From Anaerolineae bacterium (GTDB lineage: Bacteria; Chloroflexota; Anaerolineae; Aggregatilineales; UBA2796), in contig JAHBVJ010000018.1 in NCBI GenBank assembly GCA_019637615.1, forward strand, positions 1 to 64,000: a stretch of DNA of 64,000 nucleotides, written 5' to 3'. The translations under genes and the position numbers were made by a program. Below the pieces are notes generated by a model. That model was not told where the DNA came from and made no database searches. It worked only from the letters and a program-made list of their open reading frames with translations. Shown here in pieces: positions 1 to 8,178 of the stretch (its first letter is position 1; each line of letters opens with the position of its first letter).

Positions 1-4
1 TCTT

Positions 5-29
5 AAAACGCCACATAATATGGCGTTTT
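5..29. terminator. Hairpin with T-tract at window edge
   Basis: A 9-bp perfect stem (AAAACGCCA at 5-13, TGGCGTTTT at 21-29) with a 7-nt loop, followed by a T-run. It can act as a rho-independent terminator on either strand and probably ends a gene lying left of the window. Confidence 0.6.
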
Positions 30-57
30 TTGTTTCTTTAGCGTGTTAGGGATGACG

Positions 58-94
58 AAAAACGCGATCACCTTTCAATGATGGTCGCGTTTTT
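58..94 (-). terminator. Terminator after thrS
   Basis: A 10-bp stem (58-67 with 85-94) built around CGCGA/TCGCG, flanked by A-runs on one side and T-runs on the other. It lies 25 bases beyond the thrS stop on the minus strand, so it is the likely thrS terminator. Confidence 0.65.
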
Positions 95-119
95 GTTGTT
101 AGTTCGAAGCAGTCACGGC

Positions 120-1922
120 TTAAGCGAAATCGAGTTCGAGCGACTTGTCTGCGATGAGTTTCTTCACCTTGTCGATAAAGTCCGCGACCGGAATTGCGCC
201 GAGGTCTTTGCCGTTACGTAGCCGTACTGAGACCGTATTCGCCGCTGCATCACGATCACCCGCCACTAACATGTAGGGAATTTTCATCGTCTGCGCTTCA
301 CGAATCTTTGCGTTCATGCGTCCGTTGGAGTCGTCCACTTCGGCACGGATGTCCGCAGCCCGCAACTGTTTTTCAACACTTTGTAGATACTCCACGTGAC
401 GGTCCGCCACTGGAATCAGTTTGGCTTGGACAGGCGCTAACCACGCAGGGAATGCACCACCAAAGTGCTCGATCAGGATACCCGTAAAGCGTTCCATGCT
501 GCCGAACGGCGCACGATGGATCATGATCGGACGGTGCATAGCATTGTCTTCGCCTACATACTCAAGACCGAAACGCTCCGGTAAGATGTAATCGACCTGC
601 ACCGTGCCAAGCTGCCAATCGCGACCGATCACGTCCTTGACGATGAAGTCCAATTTGGGACCGTAGAAAGCGGCTTCGCCTTCCGCCACGAAGTAATCGA
701 TCCCGATCTTATCGGCGGCGGAGATGATAGCCTTCGTCGCCTGTTCCCACAGCGCGGGATCGCCACCGTATTTGTCGCTCTTCGGATCACGCGTGCCGAC
801 ACGGGCGCGGAAGTCCGTGAACCCGATGACAGCAAAGATCATCTGTACGATGCGCACGACAGCAATGAACTCATCTTCGACCTGATCAGGACGCACGAAT
901 AGATGGGCGTCATCTTGCGTGAAGCCACGTACACGCGTCAGACCCGTGAGTTCGCCGCTCTGCTCGTAACGGTAGACCGTGCCGAACTCTGCGTAACGGA
1001 GGGGCAGATCGCGGTAACTGCGCATCTCACTGCGATAAATCTCGATGTGATGCGGGCAGTTCATTGGCTTGAGCATGAACTCCTCCCCATCAACATCAAT
1101 CGGACTATACTGACTATCCGAATAGTACGGATAATGCCCAGACGTGCGATACAAATCAACTTTGGCGATGTGCGGCGTAATGACAGGCTGATAGCCGCCT
1201 TCAAGCTGCTTTTCGCGCAGGTAGCGTTCCAGCGTACCACGGAGGATCGTGCCCTTCGGTTTCCACAGTGGTAACCCTTTTCCGACAAGCTGGCTGAACG
1301 TGAACAGACCAAGTTCAGGACCGAGTTTGCGGTGATCGCGGGCTTTGGCTTCTTCCATCTGCTTGAGGTAGTCATCAAGCTGCTGCTTCGTCTCGAAGAC
1401 CGTGCCATAGATGCGCTGCAACTGCTCACGATTAGAGTCGCCGCGCCAATAAGCTCCCGCGATACTCATCAGCTTAAGGGCGTTCGGGTCGATCTCCTTC
1501 GAATTAGCAACGTGTGGGCCGCGACACAAATCTTGGAAGCCGTCTTGCGTGTACGTACTGATGACGGGAGCTTCCGCCGACTTATTGCCATACTCGTCGA
1601 GACCACCTTTTTCGAGGCCGTCGATCAATTCCAGCTTGTACTTCTGATTGGCGAAAATCTTACGGGCTTCATCGGCGCTGACTTCACGACGCACAAAGTC
1701 CACCTTCTTCTTGATGATCTCCTTCATACGGGCTTCGATCTTGGCAAGATCTTCTTCCGTCAACTGACGGGGCAAGCCGAAGTCGTAGTAGAAGCCATCT
1801 TCAATCGGTGGCCCAATCGCGATTAGCGCATCGGGCATGAATTCGAGAACCGCTTCCGCCATGATATGTGCGGCTGAATGGCGCAACCGATATAGCTGCG
1901 TTTGTTGATATTGCTCTGCCAT
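120..1922 (-). CDS. thrS: Threonyl-tRNA synthetase, lacking TGS domain
   Basis: Charges tRNA-Thr with threonine in the cytoplasm. The 600-residue product opens directly in the editing domain (HSAAH, an HxxxH zinc/editing motif, at residues 15-19; CRGPH further on) and then has the class II catalytic core (LKPMNCPHH, a motif-2-like FGTVYRYEQSG, and IHRAPFGSMERF) and the anticodon-binding domain. Full-length bacterial ThrS is usually about 640 residues because an N-terminal TGS domain comes first; that domain is missing here. The ATG start has an AGGAG six to seven bases upstream, so the short N-terminus is not a start-site artefact. It is the second gene behind a threonyl T-box leader and a small ORF, and is probably derepressed when uncharged tRNA-Thr accumulates. 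Confidence 0.97.
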   Translation of the reverse strand: MAEQYQQTQLYRLRHSAAHIMAEAVLEFMPDALIAIGPPIEDGFYYDFGLPRQLTEEDLAKIEARMKEIIKKKVDFVRREVSADEARKIFANQKYKLELIDGLEKGGLDEYGNKSAEAPVISTYTQDGFQDLCRGPHVANSKEIDPNALKLMSIAGAYWRGDSNREQLQRIYGTVFETKQQLDDYLKQMEEAKARDHRKLGPELGLFTFSQLVGKGLPLWKPKGTILRGTLERYLREKQLEGGYQPVITPHIAKVDLYRTSGHYPYYSDSQYSPIDVDGEEFMLKPMNCPHHIEIYRSEMRSYRDLPLRYAEFGTVYRYEQSGELTGLTRVRGFTQDDAHLFVRPDQVEDEFIAVVRIVQMIFAVIGFTDFRARVGTRDPKSDKYGGDPALWEQATKAIISAADKIGIDYFVAEGEAAFYGPKLDFIVKDVIGRDWQLGTVQVDYILPERFGLEYVGEDNAMHRPIMIHRAPFGSMERFTGILIEHFGGAFPAWLAPVQAKLIPVADRHVEYLQSVEKQLRAADIRAEVDDSNGRMNAKIREAQTMKIPYMLVAGDRDAAANTVSVRLRNGKDLGAIPVADFIDKVKKLIADKSLELDFA

Positions 1923-2075
1923 GACTGCTCCTGACGCAGTTAAACATACCTATCGCCCCTTGAGGGTGATGGAGGTAGAGAATTCGATTGACAATATTAG
2001 AAGGCGAAAAATGGAGTCGAAGTTAGTGCAATACGGGTGCTGCGGCTGTTCGGCTCCTGTTGAGCCGTCAGTCAC

Positions 2076-2089
2076 CCTTACTAGTAAGG
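2076..2089. promoter_or_regulatory. 14-bp palindrome upstream of thrS
   Basis: CCTTACTAGTAAGG is a perfect palindrome in the 213-base gap between thrS and the small ORF upstream. A second hairpin (CGGCTC/GAGCCG, 2051-2067) lies next to it. It could be an operator or an mRNA processing/attenuation structure within the T-box operon. I see no clear promoter beside it. Confidence 0.3.
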
Positions 2090-2135
2090 CTAGTGTCGGT
2101 CATGGCTGGCTCTCCCTTCTATGTCAACAGTAGAT

Positions 2136-2483
2136 TTACATGACGAGGTGATCGTCGGTGTGGTGGATGAACACACTCTCGAAAATCCCAAGCGTCATCA
2201 AGTAATCAATGGTGTCCTCAATGGTGTCGTGTAGGAGATTCTCCACGATGACGTGAGGTGTTTCCAGCGCGACAAAACGTACTGGTGGGGTTGTCGAGCT
2301 GATTCCCGCTGCCATCTCCCCAGACAGATACATTTGACGTTGAAGGTAAGGGACGGTGACAAAGGCCGCCGCCCAGAGCTGACCATCTTCAAGCTCGACC
2401 ATTACATCGGCACTATCTTCGTAGGGGTCGAAGCCGACTTCATCTTCAGGCTCTATCCATACGCGTCTTATCATGTTGACCAT
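2136..2483 (-). CDS. Small acidic protein between T-box and thrS, function unknown
   Basis: A product of about 115 residues, acidic, with no signal peptide or membrane segment; I do not recognise a family. The longer reading from a GTG at 2495 would put the Shine-Dalgarno AAAAGG directly against the start. The ATG at 2483 has GGTGA eight bases upstream and is preferred. It is the first gene after the T-box terminator, so it is co-regulated with threonyl-tRNA synthetase. It does not resemble a TGS domain, so it is not obviously the missing N-terminus of ThrS encoded separately. Codon use looks like its neighbours and the position behind a tRNA-sensing leader supports it being a real gene. Confidence 0.7.
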   Translation of the reverse strand: MVNMIRRVWIEPEDEVGFDPYEDSADVMVELEDGQLWAAAFVTVPYLQRQMYLSGEMAAGISSTTPPVRFVALETPHVIVENLLHDTIEDTIDYLMTLGIFESVFIHHTDDHLVM

Positions 2484-2508
2484 TACGACACTCACCTTTT
2501 ACTCAATG

Positions 2509-2765
2509 AAAAAGCCCTCACCCACATCAGGGGCGAGGGCTTGGTATCCCACGCGGTTCCACCCAAGTTCGGCGGTGCAATCCTGCGATCACAACACCCT
2601 TTATTGCTCGATAACGGGAGCAGTCCGACATTCACTACTGGCGGAAGCGTTCGCGAATGGCGCTCAAGGAGGGTTTTCATTGTTCATGACTGAGCAAACT
2701 TCCAGCCTAAGATTTGCTCTCTCTGGGGTCGGAGGAACAATTACTCGTTCCGGTCAACGCGCTGA
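2509..2765 (-). promoter_or_regulatory. T-box riboswitch, threonine specifier ACC
   Basis: Read on the minus strand, the T-box bulge GGGTGGAACCGCG (2552-2564) is followed by a terminator hairpin (GCCCTC 2514-2519 with GAGGGC 2535-2540) and a U-run. Upstream lies Stem I with AGTA (2742-2745), an AGAGAG motif, a GGCTGG apical loop, the pairing ATTGTTC/GAACAAT, then GAAA-ACC-C and CTTGAG. This aligns with the known glyQS leader pattern GAAA-GGC-A, placing the specifier codon ACC (Thr) at 2672-2674. Binding of uncharged tRNA-Thr should favour the antiterminator and allow transcription of the small ORF and thrS. Confidence 0.92.
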
Positions 2766-2929
2766 TCAAATTGTGCGATTTACCTAAACTTTTTACAGCA
2801 TAGCCGAATTTTTGTGACGAGTCAATGGGGTGGTGCATTAACATCGACAGATACTCAGAGATGCTTGATGGAGCGGATTAATGCGTTGGTTAGGCATGAT
2901 TTGCCTCTCCCAGTGCTCTAGTTCCCCTG

Positions 2930-2938
2930 TGGTATAAT
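2930..2938 (+). promoter_or_regulatory. Extended -10 promoter element
   Basis: TGGTATAAT is a perfect extended -10 (TGnTATAAT) 75 bases before the SDR-family gene at 3014. No good -35 is visible at 17 bases, as is common for extended -10 promoters. Confidence 0.55.
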
Positions 2939-3013
2939 TTCACGCACTCGACAGGTTGCCCGCCTCATGGGAGATGACTTGTCCAGCCATGAAGCTTAGT
3001 GGTATAGGTATCC

Positions 3014-3976
3014 ATGATTCTTGTTACGGGCGCAACTGGCCTGATCGGACGAATGCTCATTGAGCGGCTGGATAAAGATGGCTATCCGGTACGCGTGTTG
3101 ATGTCGCCCGCAACCAGCCGACGTAAAGAGAAGAAACTGCCGTGGAAAAGCGCGATCCCCGCCATTAGTGGCTCCATCCACGACAGCGAGAGCTTGCATC
3201 AAGCGATGATCGGCGTACATACCGTGTTTCACCTTGCCAGCGCGCAATGGTGGGGACGCCGCCGTGATCTTGACTATGTCGATCTGAAAGGTACGAGCAA
3301 TATCATCGCCGCCGCGAGATCGGCACGTGTGGGACGGATCATCGTCATCAGCCATCTTGGCGCGGCTCCATCGTCGGCATTCATGCTGCTCCGCGCGAAG
3401 GGACAGGTTGAAGATGTGGTGCGCTCCAGCGGGTTGGCTTACACCATCTTCCGCAGCGGCGTGGTCTTCGGCGCGCAGGATGTCTTCGTCAACGGGCTGG
3501 CACAAGTGATCCGCGCGAATCCGGCGCTGTTTTTGCAACCCGGACACGGCGAAGGTCTGCTACACCCGATCTATATCAATGACCTGATCGAGGCGTTGGT
3601 GCGCAGCATGGAAAATCTCAATACCGTTGATCAGACGATTGAGATTGGCGGGCCAGAGTACATGACCTTCAACGAAATGGCACGCACCGTGATGCGGGTT
3701 ACGAATACTTACCGCTCGATTGTGGCAGTGCCGCCGTATATGCTGCGCTCCTTCACAGGTGTGCTAACGCGCCTTTTCCCTGCGTGGCCTGTGACCCCAC
3801 AATGGTTCGACATCCTAGCCTCTAATCGTACCGCCTCGCTCGGCAGTCTATTCGACAATTTCGGTATCCGTCCAGCGCGGTTCGAGGACACTATCATCAC
3901 GTATATGCGTGGACGCCACTATACCCGTGAACTAATGCTCAATCTACTGCGTCGCAGCCGACACAGCAATGATTGA
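3014..3976 (+). CDS. NAD(P)-dependent epimerase/dehydratase (atypical extended SDR)
   Basis: The 320-residue product starts with the Rossmann motif VTGATGLIG (residues 4-12, GxxGxxG) and has a sugar-epimerase/NDUFA9-like layout, including HLASAQ after beta-4 and a VVFGA segment. The usual YxxxK catalytic pair is not clear, so it is best placed among atypical SDRs, which may be reductases, epimerases or nucleotide-binding proteins without classical SDR catalysis. The start is the ATG preceded by GGTATCC; the Shine-Dalgarno is weak. It is transcribed with the following COG3375 gene (56-base gap). The substrate cannot be read from sequence. Confidence 0.85.
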   Translation: MILVTGATGLIGRMLIERLDKDGYPVRVLMSPATSRRKEKKLPWKSAIPAISGSIHDSESLHQAMIGVHTVFHLASAQWWGRRRDLDYVDLKGTSNIIAAARSARVGRIIVISHLGAAPSSAFMLLRAKGQVEDVVRSSGLAYTIFRSGVVFGAQDVFVNGLAQVIRANPALFLQPGHGEGLLHPIYINDLIEALVRSMENLNTVDQTIEIGGPEYMTFNEMARTVMRVTNTYRSIVAVPPYMLRSFTGVLTRLFPAWPVTPQWFDILASNRTASLGSLFDNFGIRPARFEDTIITYMRGRHYTRELMLNLLRRSRHSND

Positions 3977-4032
3977 CACATCCGATAAACAACCGACCTT
4001 CTGGTTAGTCACAAAGGATTCGACAGCGCTCA

Positions 4033-4932
4033 ATGTCCATTAATATCGTAATTCGGGAACTCTCGACAATTGACGACATGAAGAAAGCCGAAGCGCTTCA
4101 ACGTCTGGTTTGGGACGATCCCTCAACCGTGATTTACCCGCATATGCTCATCTCGTTTGCCCGTAGCGGGGCGTCGATGCTCGGCGCATTCGACGGGGAT
4201 GAACTCGTGGGGTTTCTGCTTGGCTATCTTGGACTTGAAAGCCCCACCTCCGACCGTCCGGCGATGACGAATCTCAAGCTGGTTTCGCAGCGCATGGCGG
4301 TAATGCCCGCCTATCGTGACGCGGGGATCGGTTATGAACTGAAACTGGCACAGCGACGGTATGCCATCCGACGCGGCATTCGCCTGATTACGTGGACGTT
4401 CGATCCGCTCATCAGCCGCAACGCGTATTTGAATATCCACAAATTGGGCGCGATTGTACGCGACTATACGCGGGATTTCTATGGCACCGAGGTCGGGCCG
4501 CTGACGCATTTTGGTTCGTCGGATCGGGCGCTGGTCGAGTGGTGGGTCACCAATAACCGCGTCGAGGAGCGTATCCACCGCCGCCGCCCGCCGCTCACGC
4601 TGGCGCAGTATGTTGACAGTTCGGTGATGATCGTCAACCCGACGCAGCCTGCTTCCCGTGGCTATTTGCAGCCGAGCGAAACGATCACCATGCCACCGAG
4701 TCAGTTGGCGATGGTCGAGATCCCCGACAATATTAGCGATATTCGCGACGACGACCCTGATCTCGCGATTGCCTGGCAGAAGCATTTGCGCGAAACGCTG
4801 GAGAACTTGATCACGGCGGGCTTCATCATCACGGATTTTGTGCGCGGTGAACACGAAGGGCGCGTGCGCACGTATTACGTCGTTAGCCATAAAGATGCCG
4901 TACTCAGTCGTATTGTGGGAAGCTCTAGCTGA
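4033..4932 (+). CDS. GNAT-like protein of the COG3375 family
   Basis: A 299-residue protein with an N-terminal acetyltransferase-like fold: MLGAFDGDELVGFLLGY followed by LVSQRMAVMPAYRDAGIGYELKLAQR, where the segment before the AxxAGIG-like turn matches the acetyl-CoA-binding region of GNAT enzymes. The middle section (TWTFDPLISRNAYLNIHKLGA, then a YGTEVGPLTH-like stretch) is characteristic of COG3375, a poorly described family. The C-terminal third is family-specific. The acceptor is unknown. It follows the SDR gene on the same strand with a short gap, so the two may be co-transcribed. Confidence 0.8.
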   Translation: MSINIVIRELSTIDDMKKAEALQRLVWDDPSTVIYPHMLISFARSGASMLGAFDGDELVGFLLGYLGLESPTSDRPAMTNLKLVSQRMAVMPAYRDAGIGYELKLAQRRYAIRRGIRLITWTFDPLISRNAYLNIHKLGAIVRDYTRDFYGTEVGPLTHFGSSDRALVEWWVTNNRVEERIHRRRPPLTLAQYVDSSVMIVNPTQPASRGYLQPSETITMPPSQLAMVEIPDNISDIRDDDPDLAIAWQKHLRETLENLITAGFIITDFVRGEHEGRVRTYYVVSHKDAVLSRIVGSSS

Positions 4933-5330
4933 TTTCCCTGATGCAGCAAGTCGGCTTGGTATGATCCCCCGGATGATCCCGTTGGCTGGTGCGGTGGGGA
5001 TCATCCGCGAGGAAGTGCCAAGGGAAGTGCTTAGTCCTGAGCGCTTAGAGCTACGTAAACGCAAGACACGGCCTAGCATGAGATGATGGACGGACGAAGG
5101 CATTGTGGTTGGATGCGACAACGGTTGGATGTACCTCATGTTATTGGATGGGCGAAGCCCTGTTCACCCTGTTTATCAGGGAAATCATAGGCTAACGATT
5201 TTTCTGTGCTTAATGACCTCTCCTGAACCGAGAAAAACAGGCCGATAACAGGGCGTATCAGGGCTAGGAACAGGGTTCACCGGACGGGAAACAGTGCTAA
5301 GTCGTTAGTGCTGAGTAACTGAGTTTACGC

Positions 5331-5372
5331 AACCTCACCCCCTGACCCCCTCTTTGCGAAGCGGAGAGGGGG
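5331..5372. repeat. REP-like C-rich hairpin, copy 1
   Basis: Begins CCTCACCCCC and forms a 12-bp stem (CCCCCTCTTTGC with GCGGAGAGGGGG, two T-G wobbles) around GAA. A related element beginning CCTCACCCCC with a CCCCTC/GAGGGG stem is at 18419-18461. Such C-rich hairpins recur between genes in many bacterial genomes. Confidence 0.6.
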
Positions 5373-5573
5373 AACCAAGGGATAACGAAGAAGCATTTTC
5401 GTCACTATCGCCGCAGGCAAGACGCAAACTGCGTAAGGCGTACATTTCGGCGAAGGTAATGCGATTAAGGTTACTGAACGTAAGGCAGCTACAGCGTTGC
5501 CCGACGTTGATGGCGTTGAAAAATTAGTCAAGGAAGTGACGAAACGGAGAAGTTTCGGTTTATCCACGCCGCC

Positions 5574-5878
5574 CGACGTTTATGGTGTTTAAGAAATTAG
5601 TCAGGCAAACGATCCCCGACAATGAATTGTCGGGCTTACCCTACGAAGTCCCTGCGGGACTCAAGAATAAGCATTAGCGTGCGCGTCTTATTCCCGCATT
5701 ATTTTCTGATACACCATAAACGTCAGGCTTAGAGAACGAAGTCCCTAACGGGACTCAGACCCAAAGAACTGGTTTCGCATTCCCCACAAATTTTCATTCA
5801 ATGACATAAACATCAGATCGCGTCTTGCGGGATTCACCCTGATTGCAAGTGATGATTTAGTAAGGAATAGCGGCCTGA
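5574..5878. repeat. Dispersed hairpin repeat, copy A
   Basis: Shares ordered blocks with copy B (16149-16520): TGGTGTTTAAGAAATTAGTC, then the stem-loop CCCGACAA-TGAA-TTGTCGGG (5615-5634), AGTCCC/GGGACT (5647-5661), ATAAACGTCAGGCTTAGAGA, a second AGTCCC/GGGACT (5740-5755), and an end block GATGATTTAGTAAGGAATAG. A degenerate further copy of the first block lies at about 5508-5540. No coding capacity. It looks like a decayed non-autonomous element or a complex REP-type intergenic repeat. Confidence 0.75.
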
Positions 5879-6076
5879 TGGCTGCTCGGAGATTTTAGTT
5901 CTGACGTTCTGGACTGCTGTGCCCGATCAAGACTACGGCAACTATTCGTATGCCATATCGAGCGTAGGAAGATGATTTTATCACAGAATGGATGGACGAG
6001 TCAATAGAATATTTGTTAGAAAATTGTATAGAATTGGCGGCGGGCTTTCAAGACAGCCACAAGCGATGATGCATAA

Positions 6077-6097
6077 GGAGAGCAAATGATGCTCTCC
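6077..6097 (-). terminator. Terminator of the kinase/TIR-UDG/MFS operon
   Basis: Perfect 8-bp hairpin GGAGAGCA/TGCTCTCC with a 5-nt loop, nested inside a wider pairing AGCCACA (6055-6061) with TGTGGCT (6107-6113). It sits immediately after the stop of the histidine phosphatase gene. No strong U-run follows. Confidence 0.5.
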
Positions 6098-6112
6098 CAT
6101 GATGACTGTGGC

Positions 6113-6700
6113 TCAGGTGATAAATTCATCAGGCAGATGGCGGGTCATATTCAATGCGCCGATATGCCAGCGGCCTTCTGACCACGCAACATCGATAATC
6201 GCGGTGTTGTTGGTGTTCAGCCGCAGATCGTGACGCCCCATGATCAAGCGCAGCAGCGTCGCCATCGTCCCGCCGTGCGACACTACGAGGATAGGCTTGA
6301 CACGATCTAGCTCTTGTGTGAGGAAGTCCAAGGCGCGCTGCACCTGCTCACGATAGATTCCATAATAGGGTGATGCTTCCGGCGTGATGTATTCGGTGTC
6401 TGGTTTGAGCGGGTGCTGGCGCTGCGGCAAGGACGCCAAGACGAATTCCCGCATTTCCTCTAGATCATCGTTAATAGCAATAGGCAGCTTGAGATACTCA
6501 TTGACAATATTGGCTGTGTCAAAAGCCCGCTTCAATGGACTGCACAAAATCTGGTCAATCGTCGGTTCGTGATCGCGGAGCCACTGACCGAGCAAGTGCG
6601 CTTGCTGTTCACCGAGTTTGGTGAGGGGCGCATTTAACCCTTGGTAATCCGGGTTAACGTTCGATTCCGATTGCCCATGACGGGCGAGGATCAATCGCAT
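6113..6700 (-). CDS. Histidine phosphatase family protein
   Basis: A 195-residue cytoplasmic protein of the phosphoglycerate mutase-like superfamily. The N-terminal LARHGQSESN (residues 4-13) carries the phospho-accepting His of the RHG motif. LCSPLKRAFDTA supplies the second active-site Arg, a Glu follows in the EEMREF stretch, and VVSHGGTMATLLR holds the second catalytic His. Members act on phosphosugars, nucleotide phosphates or phosphoproteins, and the substrate cannot be inferred. The ATG lies 3 bases after the stop of the MFS gene, so the two are translationally close and this is the last gene of the operon. Confidence 0.9.
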   Translation of the reverse strand: MRLILARHGQSESNVNPDYQGLNAPLTKLGEQQAHLLGQWLRDHEPTIDQILCSPLKRAFDTANIVNEYLKLPIAINDDLEEMREFVLASLPQRQHPLKPDTEYITPEASPYYGIYREQVQRALDFLTQELDRVKPILVVSHGGTMATLLRLIMGRHDLRLNTNNTAIIDVAWSEGRWHIGALNMTRHLPDEFIT

Positions 6701-6703
6701 TCG

Positions 6704-7894
6704 TTACACATTCCTCTCTAGGGGTGCGGCGTGTGAGTTGATTTCTGGCACAAAGCGCCAAATGATAACAACTGCTAGGATGAAAATCACGGTACTTACG
6801 ATGCCGCTCAGGGCGAAACCACTGGTTGTCAGCAAAGTACTCCCGACGAGTGTACCCAAAACGCGGGTGCCCGCGCTCACGCCGATGACACCGGTGATCA
6901 GCATTCCGCGTGCTTCGGGCAGCACATCCATCGAGAGCGAAATGATAGCCACTACGCTCGTCTCGAAGGAAATGTACAAGCCGACCAGCGCCACGATAGC
7001 AAATGGTAAACTAAGACCCATCAGCGGCAGCAACAAGCAAAATAGCGCGCTGGATGTCAGCATAAGCAGCGTAAGTCGTCGTCTGCCGAGGCGATCAGCA
7101 AGCCCCGCGACGAGCAGTTCGCCGCCGAATTCCGCCGCGCTGATATACAAGGCTAACGTACCAAGCGCACCGACAGAAAGCAAAAATGTGTCTTTGAACC
7201 ATTTTTCGTAGCCAATTGACATGATTTCGCTCGCCAAGCTGTGACAGGCGATCCCAAGGATGAGCATCACGGCGGAACGTTGGCTGAATAGAACGTTCCA
7301 GTTGTTTTTGACTGTCACGACGTTCACCGGCGCAGGATCGTCGGGCAGCAAGCGCCAGACAAGGACAAACGCGGCAACCCCACACGCACAGATGACGGCG
7401 AAGATACTGCCGACATTGGCATTGACGAGCAAAAAGGCCGCTAGTGGCGCGAAGATCACCAAAGACATGGCCCATGCCGTCTCCGAAATCCCAATCGCGA
7501 AGCCGCGCCGCGAAGCTGGCGTATGTGTGCTGACGTAGGCCAACATGGCAGGATCGTACAGAATTTTGCACAGTCCCGCGATCACCAAGACAGCTAATAC
7601 GATGGTAACTGAGAGGCCGAGCCAAGAGACCGCCGCGCCTGTGGCGGTGATGAGGATGAAGATGCCAAGTGCCAACAGCATGATTTGCTTGCGACGGCTT
7701 CGATCGATAAACGGGCCGAGCAAGGGACTAGCAAAGCCCATGCTGGACTGCACCGCGACGGCAGCGGCGAGTGTCTCGCGCGGGATACCGAGGGCAGCAG
7801 CGAGATCGGTCATGATGGCATAGGGCACGCGGCGCAAACTATTGATAACCAGCCGTCCGAGCACCGAGGCCGACAGGATGGAGACAAAATTCAT
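6704..7894 (-). CDS. MFS transporter
   Basis: A 396-residue integral membrane protein with about 12 hydrophobic helices and no signal peptide. Charged loops such as GPFIDRSRRKQI and AGLADRLGRRRLT after helices 2 and 8 match the conserved loop-2-3 and 8-9 motif of the major facilitator superfamily, and HTPASRRGFAIGISETAW resembles the drug-export subgroup. The substrate is unknown. It is fourth in a minus-strand run after kinase-WD40, TIR-UDG and a small membrane protein, and only 3 bases separate it from the phosphatase gene downstream. Confidence 0.9.
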   Translation of the reverse strand: MNFVSILSASVLGRLVINSLRRVPYAIMTDLAAALGIPRETLAAAVAVQSSMGFASPLLGPFIDRSRRKQIMLLALGIFILITATGAAVSWLGLSVTIVLAVLVIAGLCKILYDPAMLAYVSTHTPASRRGFAIGISETAWAMSLVIFAPLAAFLLVNANVGSIFAVICACGVAAFVLVWRLLPDDPAPVNVVTVKNNWNVLFSQRSAVMLILGIACHSLASEIMSIGYEKWFKDTFLLSVGALGTLALYISAAEFGGELLVAGLADRLGRRRLTLLMLTSSALFCLLLPLMGLSLPFAIVALVGLYISFETSVVAIISLSMDVLPEARGMLITGVIGVSAGTRVLGTLVGSTLLTTSGFALSGIVSTVIFILAVVIIWRFVPEINSHAAPLERNV

Positions 7895-7930
7895 TTAAAT
7901 ATCCAATTTTCTGGCAAGCCGATGGAGAAA

Positions 7931-8167
7931 TTAGTCCGGCGGCATAGGTTTCGTCGCTAATTCTAATGCCGAGGAGGGCGTTGGTAAACCGTGAGTTGCT
8001 GGTGTTGGAAGCAGTGGGTCGCAAGCCAAACGACACAGCACTTCGAAACCGAGAGGCCAAGCTACCGCACAACATACCAATACGATGATCAATAGCAAAC
8101 TTACTAGAGCGAGCCGATCTGTATGATGGTCTAGGCTATGGTCAGGTTCTTGAGAGGTTTCACTCAC
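7931..8167 (-). CDS. Small single-pass membrane protein, unknown
   Basis: A 78-residue product starting at GTG with a weak AGGGCG about 8 bases before it. Residues 1-19 are polar and His/Asp-rich, residues 20-42 form one hydrophobic helix (ALVSLLLIIVLVCCAVAW), and the tail is Pro/Thr-rich. Four cysteines lie in or just after the helix. No family is recognised. Its place, 11 bases after the TIR-UDG stop and 36 bases before the MFS gene, argues that it is a real operon member rather than a chance frame. Confidence 0.55.
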   Translation of the reverse strand: MSETSQEPDHSLDHHTDRLALVSLLLIIVLVCCAVAWPLGFEVLCRLACDPLLPTPATHGLPTPSSALELATKPMPPD

Positions 8168-8178
8168 ACGTTGACGCC

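Larger units (their letters stand above)
4933..6112. other. Repeat-rich gene-free region
   Basis: About 1.2 kb without a credible gene. The first 400 bases show nothing I can name. From 5331 onward it holds a GC-rich REP-like hairpin (5331-5372), a copy of a dispersed hairpin repeat (5574-5878), and finally the terminator of the minus-strand operon ending at 6113. Short open frames here run through the palindromes and have no ribosome-binding sites or family resemblance. Confidence 0.7.

Noticed and set aside
1921..2133. 70-codon plus-strand frame upstream of thrS
   Set aside because: It overlaps the thrS start, contains palindromes and lies in the operon's internal leader on the other strand.
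5325..5567. 80-codon minus-strand frame
   Set aside because: It runs through the C-rich hairpin and repeat DNA, has no ribosome-binding site and a composition set by the palindromes.
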